DNA of 64,000 bases from Streptomyces sp. NBC_00289 (GTDB taxonomy: Bacteria; Actinomycetota; Actinomycetes; Streptomycetales; Streptomycetaceae), in the NCBI RefSeq assembly GCF_041435115.1, contig NZ_CP108046.1, forward strand, positions 10,168,001-10,232,000. Direction: 5' to 3'. The translations under genes were made by a program, and so were the position numbers. Of the stretch, positions 1 to 8,767 are shown piece by piece (position 1 is the first letter of the stretch; each line of letters starts with the position of its first letter). The notes beneath the pieces were generated by a model that was given only the letters and a program-made list of their open reading frames with translations, ran no database searches and was not told the DNA's origin.

Positions 1-324
1 CGCCGTCTCTACGGGGCGAAAAAATGGTCCAGCGAGACCGTCTACGCCATCACCGACCTGCCCGCCGAGGAAGCGAACGCAGCCGAGATCGCGTCCTGGG
101 CTCGCGGGCACTGGACCGTGGAAAATACCGTCCACTGGTGTCGAGATGTCACTTTCAACGAGGACAAGTCCCAGGTCAGAACCCGCAACGCGCCCGCCGT
201 ACTCGCTACCCTCCGCGACCTGATCCGCAGCGCGCTCAAGCTCGCCGGCTACGTCAACACCGCCGCCGGACGACGAGCCCACACCGAGCGCCCCCGCGTC
301 CTCGCCCTCTACGGCATCACATAA
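1..324 (+). pseudogene. ISAs1-family transposase, C-terminal part, cut by window edge
   Basis: The reading frame is open from base 1 and ends at a TAA (322-324). It carries the ISAs1 signature W-T-V-E-N-x-x-H-W followed by D-V-T-F-N-E-D, which holds the last catalytic acidic residue of this DDE transposase family. It then shows the usual tail in which leucine-rich residues follow a run of Asn/Ala. Only about 107 residues are inside the window, so I cannot say whether the gene is intact to the left. Confidence 0.75.
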
Positions 325-379
325 CCAAACCGGACGATCCAGGCACACGCCGGGGCCCTGGGCTTGGGTGGTGTTGATG

Positions 380-590
380 GTCACTGTCATGCGGTGCAGG
401 GCAGGGCCTGGAGGCCGGTGGTGTCGCAGAAGATGAGGCTGCTGAGGTCGGCGCAGAGGTGGCGGGTGGGGTGGGTTATGCAGGCGGTGACTGCGTCGTC
501 GAGGAGGGGGTAGTGGCGATGTCGAGTTCACCGGTGATGCGGCGCTGGGTGTGGATGTGGAGCAGGTCGTGTTGGTGCGCTGGCCCACCT
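380..590 (-). pseudogene. Decayed STAS-domain (anti-sigma antagonist) gene
   Basis: On the minus strand one frame reads R-I-T-G-E-L-D-I-A-T-T-P and, after a frameshift and stop, another reads C-A-D-L-S-S-L-I-F-C-D-T-T-G-L-Q-A-L. Both pieces match the intact STAS protein at 23216-23605 (LTGELDLATTP and LTNLVFCDGTGLRAL). The Cys-Asp-x-T-G-L stretch corresponds to the conserved loop that carries the phosphorylatable Ser/Thr in anti-sigma antagonists. It lies directly downstream of a decayed RsbW-like gene, the same order as the intact pair at 23-24 kb. Confidence 0.6.
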
Positions 591-652
591 GCGTGCCACC
601 TGGCCGACAGGCCTGTGTGCTGTGGGATGGTCTTTGCTGTGTCCTGATGGTT

Positions 653-1105
653 TTAGGCGGCGGTCAGGTTTGCCCAGTGGTTGATGAGGCCTGCGGGGGT
701 CGGGGTCTGTGTGGGCGCCGGTCTGGTGGGTGAGGGCGTTGATGATGGTGGTGCCGCGGCTGTGTTCGTCTCCGGGCCGGGAGGCTGCCCAGGTGGCGGG
801 GGTGGGCTGGGGGCCGCCGTCGCTGACGCGGACGTGTAGCTGGCCGCGTGCTGTGGCGGCCTGCAGGTGCAGGGTGACGGGGGTGCCGCGTGGGTGATGG
901 CGTTGGTGACCAGCTCGGAGATCACCAGCAGCGTGTCGTAGACCTGTGTCTGGGTGAGGCCCCAGGAGGCCAGGACCGGGCGGGCTTGGTGACGTGCTGC
1001 GGCCGGAGCGGTCGGCCCGTGCTCCAGCGGCAGGTCGAAGAGGCGCGGCTGGTCGGATGCTGCGCGTTGCGACTGTCGGGGAGGTGTGGTGGTGGGGGGA
1101 GTCAT
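653..1105 (-). pseudogene. RsbW-like ATP-binding anti-sigma factor, frameshifted
   Basis: The N-terminal 75 residues read LFDLPLEHGPTAPAAAR and then LLVISELVTNAITHA, which is the N-box (E-L-V-T-N-A) of HATPase_c anti-sigma factors in the RsbW family. After that the frame is lost around 890. A second frame continues with the H-V-R-V-S-D-G-G motif (G1 box) and D-E-H-S-R-G-T-T-I-I (G2-like), and the first frame returns near 700 for the end GLINHWANLTAA. Two compensating one-base indels therefore split the gene. It is a diverged homologue of 23700-24194, which is intact. The start ATG is the complement of 1103-1105. Confidence 0.65.
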
Positions 1106-1330
1106 CGGTAATCACTGCCTGATCCGGGTGGACGGAGATCTGGTGGACCTGTTTTTAAGGACACACCCGCAGGGCGGTGGGAGGGGTGAGCAACCACTAC
1201 CCAAACGCGGCGAAACGCCCATACTGCCTGGTCAAGGCCGGGCATTGGCAATTGAGTGACGGCAGTGTTCTGGATCGCGGCCCGTCGTTCTCGCGCTCGA
1301 AGGCCTTACGACGTGGTGCCGTGGGCGTTA

Positions 1331-2498
1331 CTGACTTCGGCTTGTCAGGGTGACGCTGGATTGTCGAGGGTCAGGCCGGTGCCGGCTATGAAGCCGTCGA
1401 GGGTGTCGGGCCGGTACTGGAGGCGTTTGAGCCGGTTGCGAACGAGGGTTTGGAGCCGGTCGAGGGCGACGACGGCGAGGTTGGCCAGGCTCCGTTTGAC
1501 GTGCGCCCATACCCACTCGACGGGGTTGAGGTCGGGTGAGTAGGCGGGGAGCAGGAACACCTTGAGCCATTCACGTTCGGCGATCAGTTCACGCATGGCG
1601 TGGGAGACGTGGGTGTTGAGCCGGTCCCACACCAGCACGATCGGCGCCTTGAGGAGGTGGTGGACGCCGTCGATCAGCGCGATGAAGTCGCGCTCGCCCA
1701 TGCTGCGGCGCTTGCCCTTGCCTGCGGGGTGGGTGCGCAGGCGGTGGCACAGCCGGGTTCGTGAGCCTGGCCGCATGGCGATCAGCCCGGCCACCGACAG
1801 GCGCCCCGAGCGGCGGCCGCTGACCGTCACGACCGGGGTGCGGCCGCGCCGGCCCCAGGTTCGCCCTTTGGGCGGTCGGCGGGTGAAACCCGCTTCGTCC
1901 TCGAAGCAGATGTAGCCTCCGCAGGCCGCCCGGGCTCTTTTATCTCCGCCCAGGTCGTCTCCTTCCACGCGGTGACGGCCTGCTCGTCGCGTTCGGCAAT
2001 CCGCCGCGCGGGGACCTGTGGGCTGAAGCCGAGCCGGTGCATCAGCCTGGTGGCTCCCGAGACGCTGTAGGAGAGGTGGAACTTCCTGCCGATCAGCGTG
2101 GCCACCCGAGCAGCGGTCCACACCTGGTCCTCCACCCATCCATGCGCGGCTGGTCCCTGCTCGAGATACCCGGCGAGCTTCTCCAGGCAGCGCGGTGACA
2201 AACGGCATCGCGACCCGCTCGGGCCACGCGAGGTCAGAGCCTCACGACCTCCGTCCCGCCACAACTGGTGCCATCGGTAAGCCGATTTCAGGCTCACCCG
2301 CAGGCGCCTTGCAACCTCCGGCGGCTTGATCTTCTGCTCGAACAACTCGGCTGCCCGCATCCGTATCGTTTCCCGGCGCCGGCGCCCCGCAGAGGTCAGC
2401 CCGCCCCCATCCGCATACCTCACACACCACGGAATACAGCCACCACCACAGGCCCCTCAGGGACTTCGCGAAGATTCACCCTAACGAGCCGAAGTCAG
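1331..2498 (-). mobile_element. IS630-family element A, complete with inverted repeats
   Basis: The element is bounded by inverted repeats that begin 5'-CTGACTTCGGCT on both sides and continue with GTCAGGGTGA versus GTTAGGGTGA. It is flanked on each side by a TA dinucleotide (1329-1330 and 2499-2500), the target duplication expected for IS630/Tc1-type elements. Length is 1168 bp. It carries one transposase gene in two overlapping frames. Confidence 0.85.
1345..2423 (-). CDS. IS630 transposase, two frames joined by a likely -1 frameshift
   Basis: The first frame (start ATG complement of 2421-2423) encodes helix-turn-helix domains: a resolvase/HTH segment around P-P-E-V-A-R-R-L-R-V-S and a winged segment ending in Q-V-P-A-R-R-I-A-E-R-D. 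The second frame carries the catalytic core F-E-D-E-A-G-F, then V-L-V-W-D-R-L-N-T-H, then S-P-D-L-N-P-V-E, the D-D-E triad of IS630. The frames meet near 1937 at ATA-AAA-G. Slipping one base back on the A run joins ICFEDEAG to the N-terminal part. The fused product would be about 359 residues, normal for the family. The same arrangement at 43.6 kb supports programmed frameshifting rather than decay. Confidence 0.8.
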
Positions 2499-2639
2499 TA
2501 ACGGTAGTTCGTTAAATCCGGCCGGTGGTGGGGATTGACGACGGGTTGGGTTGGTCATAGGCCGGTGGTAGGAGTCAACTGCCTTGTTGGGGGCTGAAGA
2601 TGGCTGCTCGCCGCCCGTGTCCGCCCGCGCCGGGTCCGT

Positions 2640-3103
2640 TGGAGGAGTACGCGGCCCGGTTCGACGACCTCTTCGTCCCTCTCGATCGCCCGCCGGGCGG
2701 GGACCTGGCAGCTCCAGCCGTGCCGCTTGAGCAGCGCGGCTACACCCTGCACGGTGTAGCTCTTATGGAACCGGCGCCCGATGAGGGTCCTGATCCGTGA
2801 CAGGGTCCAGGTCTGGTCCGGCCAGCCGTGTGCCACCGGACCTTGGCCAGCTCCCGTTCCAGCACGGCGAACAACTCGTCACTGAGCCGCGGCAACGACG
2901 CCGGCCCTCTGGAGGCCAGGGCTCTCGGCCCGTCCTGGGACCACCCTGCGCCAGCGCTGAACCGACCGGACGCTCACCCGCAGGTCGTACCTGATGACCA
3001 CGTTCTCGTCGCCCTGGGCGAACCGCACGGCCGTTTCCAACCTCAACTTCTCGCGGAACGCCTGCCGCTCGCCGGTCAGCCCGCCCCCTTGCACATACCT
3101 CAT
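2640..3103 (-). pseudogene. IS630-family transposase, N-terminal fragment
   Basis: It starts M-R-Y-V-Q-G-G-G-L-T, the same N-terminus as the other IS630 copies here ([20 protein letters not shown]). The frame changes near 2900, then continues H-G-W-P-D-Q-T-W-T-L-S-R-I-R-T-L-I-G-R-R-F and Q-V-P-A-R-R-A-I-E-R-D. The catalytic domain is absent: sequence similarity stops near 2640. This is a relative of element A, not a copy of it. Confidence 0.65.
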
Positions 3104-3178
3104 GCAGGTCGGCATACCGCAGGGATCATGAGCCGTCAGCCCGTGCCGACACCACGCTTTGAAGCTCAGTGAGCTTGT

Positions 3179-3375
3179 TCAGCGATGAGTCTCCAGGGTG
3201 AGGATGGCTTTGGTGATTGACGTGATTGCGGTGGGGTGGCAGCGCGCTTTGCGGAGGATGCGCCAGGTCTTGATCTCCGCGATGGTCCGTTCAACAGACC
3301 AACGGACTCGCGAGTGAGCCCGGTTGACGCACTTCTGTTTGAGTGTGAGGTCTTTCCCGGGTGTGACTGGTTTGG
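3179..3375 (-). pseudogene. IS5-type transposase, C-terminal fragment
   Basis: The minus strand reads L-T-L-K-Q-K-C-V-N-R-A-H-S-R-V-R-W-S-V-E-R-T-I-A-E-I-K-T-W-R and ends I-L-T-L-E-T-H-R-stop. This is the E-R-x-x-x-x-x-K-x-W-R tail of the DDE_4 group, like the ends at 5.4, 19.2 and 36.3 kb. It is joined directly to the IS66 fragment at about 3376. Confidence 0.55.
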
Positions 3376-3378
3376 TGG

Positions 3379-4440
3379 TCAGGTCGGGGTGGGGATCCAG
3401 GCGCCTCGGTCGTCGAAGAGCCGAATGATGGCGTCGAGCAGGTTCTTGCCCTGTTTCGTGGCGGTGGACAGGTAGCCGCGTAAGAAGCGTTCGGCGCCGG
3501 GCATCGTGCGCCAGCCGCCGGTGATCTTCTGCTGCACCTTGTTTATCCGGATGGCCTGCTCGCTGGTGTTGCTGTCGAACGGCACCCGCCAGTCGAAGGC
3601 GAACCGCAGCACCTGGTCGCGTTCGGCGTCCAACCGGTCGAGCAGGTTCGCCGGCTTCGACCGCTTCCGGCGGGGCTGGCCGGGTGCGCGCGGCGGGTGC
3701 AGGGTCCGTCCGGCGGCGATGATCTCCTCGCGGGCCGTGATGCGCTCCAGTGTTTCACGGTGAAGCCGCAGGCCTGCTCGTGGGTGGCCCGGATGTCCTT
3801 GATCTGGTCCCAGACCTCCACCAGCAGCCCGGCGAGGTCTTGGGCCCACTCCTGCGGCGAGTCCTCGGTCGCGTTCTCCACCGCGGCCGCGAGTTCGCGC
3901 AGGTGGTGCGCGTTGCAGGGCATGGACGGCGCCGGCGTCGGTCTTGTAAGGCTTCCAGCCGTCATGGACCGCGAGCCCGGTGAAGTCGGGCAGCACGTCC
4001 ATCGCCTCGAACGCATCCACCCCGCGCCGGGTGTGCACCAGGTAGAGCGTCAGCGAGCGGGTGCAGGCGGTGTGCACCCAGCAGGTGCGTCCGGCGATGC
4101 GGGTGCCGGTCTCGTCGAAGCCGACCACAGCGCACGCGGTCAACTGCTTCCATGCCGAACGCCGCGGCCCTCTCCTGGCAGGTCAGCGGCCCTTGATGGA
4201 GCCGGTGGCGGTCCGCGAGCACCTGCAGGATGCGCTGGTAGTCCACCGACAGCACCGACCAGGCCAGCCCCTCACGCCACACCGGCACCAGCGGCTTCAT
4301 ATTCGCCGCATCCGGCACCTGCGACCTCTTTCCGGTCTGCTCCCCGGCGGCCGACGCGGTCCCCTCGACCCGGGCGCGGTCCTGCCCGCTCTCGCCCGCC
4401 GGGGCCAGCACCTCACCGACCCGCGAGCAGGCGATGGCCC
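3379..4440 (-). pseudogene. IS66-family transposase, C-terminal two thirds, frameshifted
   Basis: The minus strand reads V-V-G-F-D-E-T-G-T-R-I-A-G-R-T-C-W-V-H-T-A, the first catalytic Asp region of IS66 TnpC. Next come F-T-G-L-A-V-H-D-G-W-K-P-Y (second Asp) and, after an excursion to another frame between about 3930 and 3755 (N-A-H-H-L-R-E-L), D-W-R-V-P-F-D-S-N-T-S-E-Q-A-I-R with the catalytic Glu. It ends G-W-R-T-M-P-G-A-E-R-F-L-R-G-Y-L-S-T-A. Two frameshifts and a damaged N-terminal side make it inactive. Its upstream end is fused to the IS5 type A fragment. Confidence 0.7.
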
Positions 4441-4446
4441 ACTCCA

Positions 4447-4651
4447 TCCCGTACTGGCCTTCGTGGCCGCTGACCGAGCGGTGCTGCCCCTTCCAGGACG
4501 TGATGACCGGCCGGATCAGCTCCCACGCCTCGTCCGACAGATCACTCGGGTACGGCTGCCGCTCGGCCACGTTTCCAGAACACCGCAGGACCGCTCAACC
4601 GCAACCCGCCAAACCCGACAACCGGCCACGACGACTCGCAGAACGCCCCAC
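4447..4651 (-). mobile_element. IS5 type A, left-end fragment
   Basis: The minus strand from 4570 encodes [16 protein letters not shown] and continues for about 42 residues, identical in protein to the start of the complete transposase at 14443. It then breaks into IS66 sequence. The terminal repeat (complement of CTCGCAGAACGCCCCAC) is at 4635-4651, with one base difference from the complete element at 14363-15760. Confidence 0.7.
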
Positions 4652-4680
4652 TCACGTCTCAACTCATTTGTCAGGGAGCC

Positions 4681-5431
4681 TTGTTGGTTACCTATCCTGC
4701 CGCACTCGACCTTCCGCATGCCCTCGTGGAGTGGGTCACGATGCTGATCATCACCCGCGAGGGTGACCGCCGGTGCAAACTGCCGGCCTCTCAGCGGGCC
4801 CTCATCACGCTCGTGTACCTACGCAAGCACGACACCCTCGCCCAGATCGCCGCCGGCTTCCGGATCAGCGAGAGCACCGCCCACGCACATGTACACAGCG
4901 TGATCACCCACCTGGCCGCCCGCGCGCCCTCTCTCACTCACGCGCTGCGGCAAGCCCGCCCTGAGTACATCCTCGTCGACGGCACGCTCGCCGAATGCGA
5001 CCGCGTGGGCAACAGCCAGGACGACTATTCAGGCAAGCACGGCAAGCACGGCGTGAACATCCAGACGGTCACCGGCCCGGCCGGTGAGCTCGTCTGGTAC
5101 TCGCCGGCCCTGCCCGGACGGACCGCGGACATCACAGCCGCCCGCACCCACAACATCGCCCCATCTGTGAGCGACTGAAGATCCCCGCCCTCGCGGACAA
5201 GGCGTACCAGGGTGCCGGCGGAACGTTCGCCACACCCGTCAAAAGACACCGAAACCGTGAGCTCACCGTCAAAGAGAAGGCCGTCAACCGGGCACACGCC
5301 CGACTCCGCTCGCCCGTCGAACGGGCCTTCGCACGACTCAAAGCCTGGCGGATCTTCCGCAAAGCCCGCGTCAGTCCCAACACACTCACGTCAATCGCCA
5401 AGGCCGTCCTCACCCTGGAGAAGCAACGCTG
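4681..5431 (+). pseudogene. IS5-type B transposase, single frameshift
   Basis: The N-terminal 165 residues (start TTG at 4681) show [19 protein letters not shown] helix-turn-helix and [11 protein letters not shown] with the first catalytic Asp. Near 5160 a missing base ends the frame. The next frame resumes [20 protein letters not shown] and runs to [16 protein letters not shown], stopping at 5431. It is a diverged relative of the two intact copies at 18.5 and 35.6 kb. It forms the left border of the MNIO operon. Confidence 0.75.
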
Positions 5432-5611
5432 AAGAAGCTCAGTGGCCACGCTGAACAAGCTCAGTACAAAGGCAAACTGACGGGACGTCACACTTGCCTT
5501 AAACAAGGAGAGTCTGGACACAACACCGTCAACCGCGTTTTCTCCGATCATCGTTGACAGATCCTCATGATGGTCACTCAGGTTGCCCTCCATGTAAGGG
5601 AGTTGGTCGGA

Positions 5612-5630
5612 TTGAGTTGCAATTACTCAA
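5612..5630. promoter_or_regulatory. Short inverted repeat upstream of the MNIO operon
   Basis: TTGAGT at 5612-5617 and ACTCAA at 5625-5630 form a 6-bp palindrome with a 7-bp spacer, about 80 bp before the candidate precursor gene. It could be an operator. Nothing else in the 5446-5707 interval looks like a gene apart from one short open frame with no ribosome-binding site. The interval is visibly lower in GC than its surroundings. Confidence 0.2.
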
Positions 5631-5707
5631 GTCGTCGCAATGGCCTCGGGGTTAACTTTAAGTCGATGTACGGTTCATGACGTCAAGTGGCATCCCCATT
5701 CTGGCAA

Positions 5708-5821
5708 ATGAGTACATTCACTCCAATCAACAAAAATGCAAAGTCAAGGGATGGTGTTATTGTGAAGCGCGTCAAGGTTCTGAAGAAGCAGCCTCAGGTT
5801 GTCCTTACCTGTTTCTGCTGA
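5708..5821 (+). CDS. Candidate RiPP precursor peptide, 37 aa, ends Thr-Cys-Phe-Cys
   Basis: ATG at 5708 opens a 37-codon frame ending at TGA 5819-5821, about 100 bp before the first MNIO-like gene and on the same strand. The N-terminal part (MSTFTPINKN...) is polar and lysine-rich like a leader. The C-terminus reads KKQPQVVLTCFC, so both cysteines lie in the last three residues. MNIO enzymes of known function act on Cys, Asp or Asn in the C-terminal part of short precursors, so the placement fits. Translation could instead begin at GTG 5762 (19 aa), which has a better ribosome-binding site (AAGGGA, 5746-5751). ATG 5708 has no clear Shine-Dalgarno. The call rests on position, size and the Cys-rich end only, with no homologue known to me. 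Confidence 0.5.
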   Translation: MSTFTPINKNAKSRDGVIVKRVKVLKKQPQVVLTCFC

Positions 5822-5923
5822 CAGTAAATTAGCCGGTCACCGGGTCTTGCGCACACATCAATTCAAGGCCCGGTGGTCGGAAATAGATCCTGTTTACTGT
5901 CGGGTGGGTCACTAAATAGGGGG

Positions 5924-6790
5924 ATGATTTTGCAGATTTCACATGCCGCGGGGGTGGGGATCGCACTCACTTCAGAATTGGGCGCCGAGGTAGTATGTCG
6001 GGACGGAGAGAAGTTCGATTTCATCGAGCTCGACCCACACGCTATTCATCTAACCGCAGATGTCGAATCCGCCATCACTGAGCTCGCCGGAAGATATCCC
6101 ATAGTATTGCACTCGACGAGGCTCTCCATATGTGGTGACAATGAACTTGACCGGTTTCAGATCGAGAAAACGGATCGCATTGCACGGGTAACTGGCTGCG
6201 AATACTACTCAGACCATCTCTCTTATACGGGTGCCGGCGACATCAATCTCGACCTTTATATGCCGCCAGAATACAGCGATGAGATGCTGCATTATTTGTA
6301 TGATCGCGTGAATGTCGTCAGGGATAGCACGCCATGTCCATTCGCGCTGGAAAACGTAGCCATGCTGGTCACTCAGTCAAAGGCGCAATACAGTGAGCTC
6401 GACTTTATCGACACCTTACTTAAAGAAACAGGGGTCGGTCTCCAACTGAATCTGCAGAGCGTCGCGGTGAGTGCAATTACCCTCGGTCAAGAGCCTGAGG
6501 AATATTTGAAGCTCTTCAATCTGGATAACGTCGCAATGGTGACCGTCGTTCCCGAAGGGTCGATGAATCCCGTATTGCGACGCAAATATGGGGCGGGGAT
6601 TAATGGGCTCTCTTTGAGAATGCTCAAGTATGTGCTGGAAAATTCCTCCACCGATCGACTGATGGTCCAAGGGCGGGAAGGTGATGACAAGGACGAATTC
6701 CTGCGCTTTTACCGAAAGGCGTACGCTGCGTATTATGCAGTCCGGATGGGCGGGCACGAAACGATCGGCCAGAGGGGGGTTGCCCGATGA
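5924..6790 (+). CDS. MNIO/DUF692-like protein missing half of the metal ligands
   Basis: 288 residues from ATG 5924. TTG 5930 is an equally good start because the AGGGGG at 5918-5923 touches the ATG but is 6 nt from the TTG. The TIM-barrel DUF692 pattern is clear in the first half: V-L-H-S-T-R-L-S (His63), Y-S-D-H-L-S-Y-T-G (His98) and A-L-E-N-V-A-M-L (Glu143, Asn144). In the second half the equivalents of LDVNN, HxAGH and E-x-D are replaced by L-Q-L-N-L-Q (173-178), V-T-V-V-P-E (206-211) and L-M-V-Q-G. It therefore probably cannot bind the full iron cluster and may be a scaffold or a regulatory partner of the intact MNIO at 8760. A TTA codon lies at 6416-6418. Its stop overlaps the next start (ATGA). 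Confidence 0.75.
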   Translation: MILQISHAAGVGIALTSELGAEVVCRDGEKFDFIELDPHAIHLTADVESAITELAGRYPIVLHSTRLSICGDNELDRFQIEKTDRIARVTGCEYYSDHLSYTGAGDINLDLYMPPEYSDEMLHYLYDRVNVVRDSTPCPFALENVAMLVTQSKAQYSELDFIDTLLKETGVGLQLNLQSVAVSAITLGQEPEEYLKLFNLDNVAMVTVVPEGSMNPVLRRKYGAGINGLSLRMLKYVLENSSTDRLMVQGREGDDKDEFLRFYRKAYAAYYAVRMGGHETIGQRGVAR

Positions 6791-7533
6791 GCGTATTCGA
6801 GTATCAGCGATTTGTGGCAGGCCTCATCGTTGATGAGCACCTGTTTCAAGATTTTGTCCAGGACAGGCATGGAGTACTCCGCCGCTATCAGTTCGACTCC
6901 ACCGATCGGGAACAGCTAGAGCTGCTCGACACTGACGAGCTCGCCGTCTTCAGGGACGTGGTCGACGGCACGCGTGCCGTCTTCTTCGGTCTGATCTTCG
7001 ACGAGCTGCGTGGCCGGATGTCAGATGATGGATGGGACCAGCTGCTGGCCAACTTCAGACGCCAGGTCGTGGTTAAGGACTCCCGAGACTCCGCGGACTT
7101 GCGGGCATTTTGCACCTGGCTGGGCGAGGAGTTTCCTGGCAGTGCTGGTGTCGCCCTGGCCCGCTACCAGATGACTTTGCAAGTGATCGGCTCGACCCCG
7201 GTCGTCGACGGCGAACCGGGGACCCTTCGGCGGGCTTCCCGCACCGCTGTGTTTCGCAGCGGATTCGACCTGGACGAGCTTCTAGAGACGCCGCCGGACA
7301 AGTTGTGGACGATCGGTCAGGCCGACGGGATCCGGCACTACGTTCTGCAAAGCAGCGGCGAGAACACAGTCACCGTATCGGAGGTAGACAGCAGCGTGGC
7401 GGATCTTCTCGCCTATTTGCGCCGTCCCCGCTCTTCGGCGGAGGTCCGGGTAGCCCTGGCAGGCGGCGAGGATGTGAGCGATGAACTGATCAGGATGCTT
7501 GTCGATGCCGGTGCCGTCGTTGAAACCCGTTGA
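6787..7533 (+). CDS. MNIO-associated partner protein, helical N-domain plus winged-helix-like C-domain
   Basis: 248 residues. The ATG overlaps the stop of the preceding gene by 4 bp, so the two are translationally coupled. The first 50 residues (Y-Q-R-F-V-A-G-L-I-V-D-E-H-L-F-Q-D-F-V-Q-D, then a R-R-Y-Q-F-D-S-T-D-R-E-Q-L-E-L-L segment) resemble the helical Nif11/LigA-like or DUF2063-type domains found beside MNIO enzymes. The last 75 residues (V-A-D-L-L-A-Y-L-R-R-P-R-S-S-A-E-V ... L-I-R-M-L-V-D-A-G-A-V-V) have the helix-helix-wing spacing of PqqD/RRE-type peptide-recognition folds. No cysteine or metal motif is evident. Known MNIOs need a partner protein that delivers the precursor, and that is the role I infer. 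The fold assignment is by eye and unproven. Confidence 0.5.
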   Translation: MSVFEYQRFVAGLIVDEHLFQDFVQDRHGVLRRYQFDSTDREQLELLDTDELAVFRDVVDGTRAVFFGLIFDELRGRMSDDGWDQLLANFRRQVVVKDSRDSADLRAFCTWLGEEFPGSAGVALARYQMTLQVIGSTPVVDGEPGTLRRASRTAVFRSGFDLDELLETPPDKLWTIGQADGIRHYVLQSSGENTVTVSEVDSSVADLLAYLRRPRSSAEVRVALAGGEDVSDELIRMLVDAGAVVETR

Positions 7534-8767
7534 GCAGGTTGCTCCCCATAGTGCAGCCGTCCGGATGGGATTGGTCGCGGGAACGGTCGAGACAGTGGGG
7601 ACGTCGCTCACATGGACAGGCCTGCCCGTCTACGTGGTCGCCCTCACGGGCGAAGTCTCGTTCCTCACCTGGCTGCTCACCGTGCAGACAATCGCCGGCC
7701 TCGTTACGACGCTTGTCGCCGGGGCTGTCACCGACCGCTTCTCGCTACACAAGACCATTATCGCCACGTCGGCTGTCAGCGCCGCAGGGCTGATTACGAT
7801 CTACGTCGCGTTGTCGCCAGGCCGAGTGTGGCCGTTCCTCTTGCTTAGCGTCGTCATTCAGATCGCCGCCACGATCGCCGGAAACGCGGTCCGGGTCTGG
7901 TTCACCTTCCTCAGTGGGCCAGACGAGCTGGTGCGATGGACCGCCACAAGAGGGGCCTGGCTGACCACCGCCAAACTGGTCGGCACCGGCGCAGGGCCGG
8001 CCGTGTACGGCCTGACCGGGGGTGGTGCTCTGCTACTCAACGCCGCCCTCATCGTCGCCGCAGCGGTGCTGTATGGCTGCGCGTCGCGAGGCCTGCCTTA
8101 CGGAGTAGGTCGGACACCTGGGGCCAACGAGAGTGTCGGACCCGGCGGAATCGGACCGCGCACCCAAATCCTGGCACAGGTTATAGCAGCAGTCCGGCTC
8201 GTCCGGACTGTACCGAGACTGGGCATGCTCCTTGGCCTGCAGGCAAGCGCAGGACTCCTCGGGCTGCCACTGACCGGCGTAGCGTTGCAACTGCTGCAAG
8301 CCATGCCGTCCACCCAAACGATCCATTACTCGGCTTTTTGGGTGGTGGGATTCGGAGCGGCGTTCGCAGCGAATCTCACCTTGAGCAAGAGCCGAATCCT
8401 CGATCGTCGTCAGGTGGCGACGACAGGCGCATGCATTGCCGCGACCGTCGTCGCCTTCGCCGCTATCTCGGGTGTCTCCGACCCGCTCGTGTTCGTGCTG
8501 GGATTCGTCATCGTCGTAGTCGCCAGAACGACGCTGAACGTCATGCTGTTCGCCGCCATCGTTCCTACCGTGCCCGCACAGTATCGGGGACGCGTCATCG
8601 CGCTCAGCGACCTAGTGAACAACGGCACGGGACTGCTTGCGTTGACCATATTCGGCGCGCTGCGAACGGACGCGCTACCACTGACCACCATGGCCTACGT
8701 CGCCACGGTGGGAATAGCCTCCTATATTCTCGTCAAAGCGATGAACAGGAACATGAGACATGAGTGA
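7505..8767 (+). CDS. MFS transporter, likely exporter of the cluster product
   Basis: 420 residues from ATG 7505, with TTG 7499 as the alternative. It starts inside the end of the preceding gene and its stop lies inside the next one. The protein is almost wholly hydrophobic with about 12 predicted membrane spans: for example G-L-P-V-Y-V-V-A-L, F-L-T-W-L-L-T-V-Q-T-I-A-G-L-V-T-T-L-V-A-G and the loop T-D-R-F-S-L-H-K between helices 2 and 3, a variant of the MFS D-R-x-G-R-R/K motif A. The second half repeats the pattern after an intracellular loop near residues 200-220. Its position inside an overlapping biosynthetic operon suggests export of, or immunity to, the peptide product. Substrate is inferred, not seen. 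Confidence 0.8.
   Translation: MPVPSLKPVEQVAPHSAAVRMGLVAGTVETVGTSLTWTGLPVYVVALTGEVSFLTWLLTVQTIAGLVTTLVAGAVTDRFSLHKTIIATSAVSAAGLITIYVALSPGRVWPFLLLSVVIQIAATIAGNAVRVWFTFLSGPDELVRWTATRGAWLTTAKLVGTGAGPAVYGLTGGGALLLNAALIVAAAVLYGCASRGLPYGVGRTPGANESVGPGGIGPRTQILAQVIAAVRLVRTVPRLGMLLGLQASAGLLGLPLTGVALQLLQAMPSTQTIHYSAFWVVGFGAAFAANLTLSKSRILDRRQVATTGACIAATVVAFAAISGVSDPLVFVLGFVIVVVARTTLNVMLFAAIVPTVPAQYRGRVIALSDLVNNGTGLLALTIFGALRTDALPLTTMAYVATVGIASYILVKAMNRNMRHE

Noticed and set aside
5567..5680. A 37-codon frame (ATG ATG start) just upstream of the candidate precursor, considered as a second precursor.
   Set aside because: No ribosome-binding site, no leader-core look, only one Cys in the middle, and it is in frame with the real candidate by chance in a low-stop stretch.
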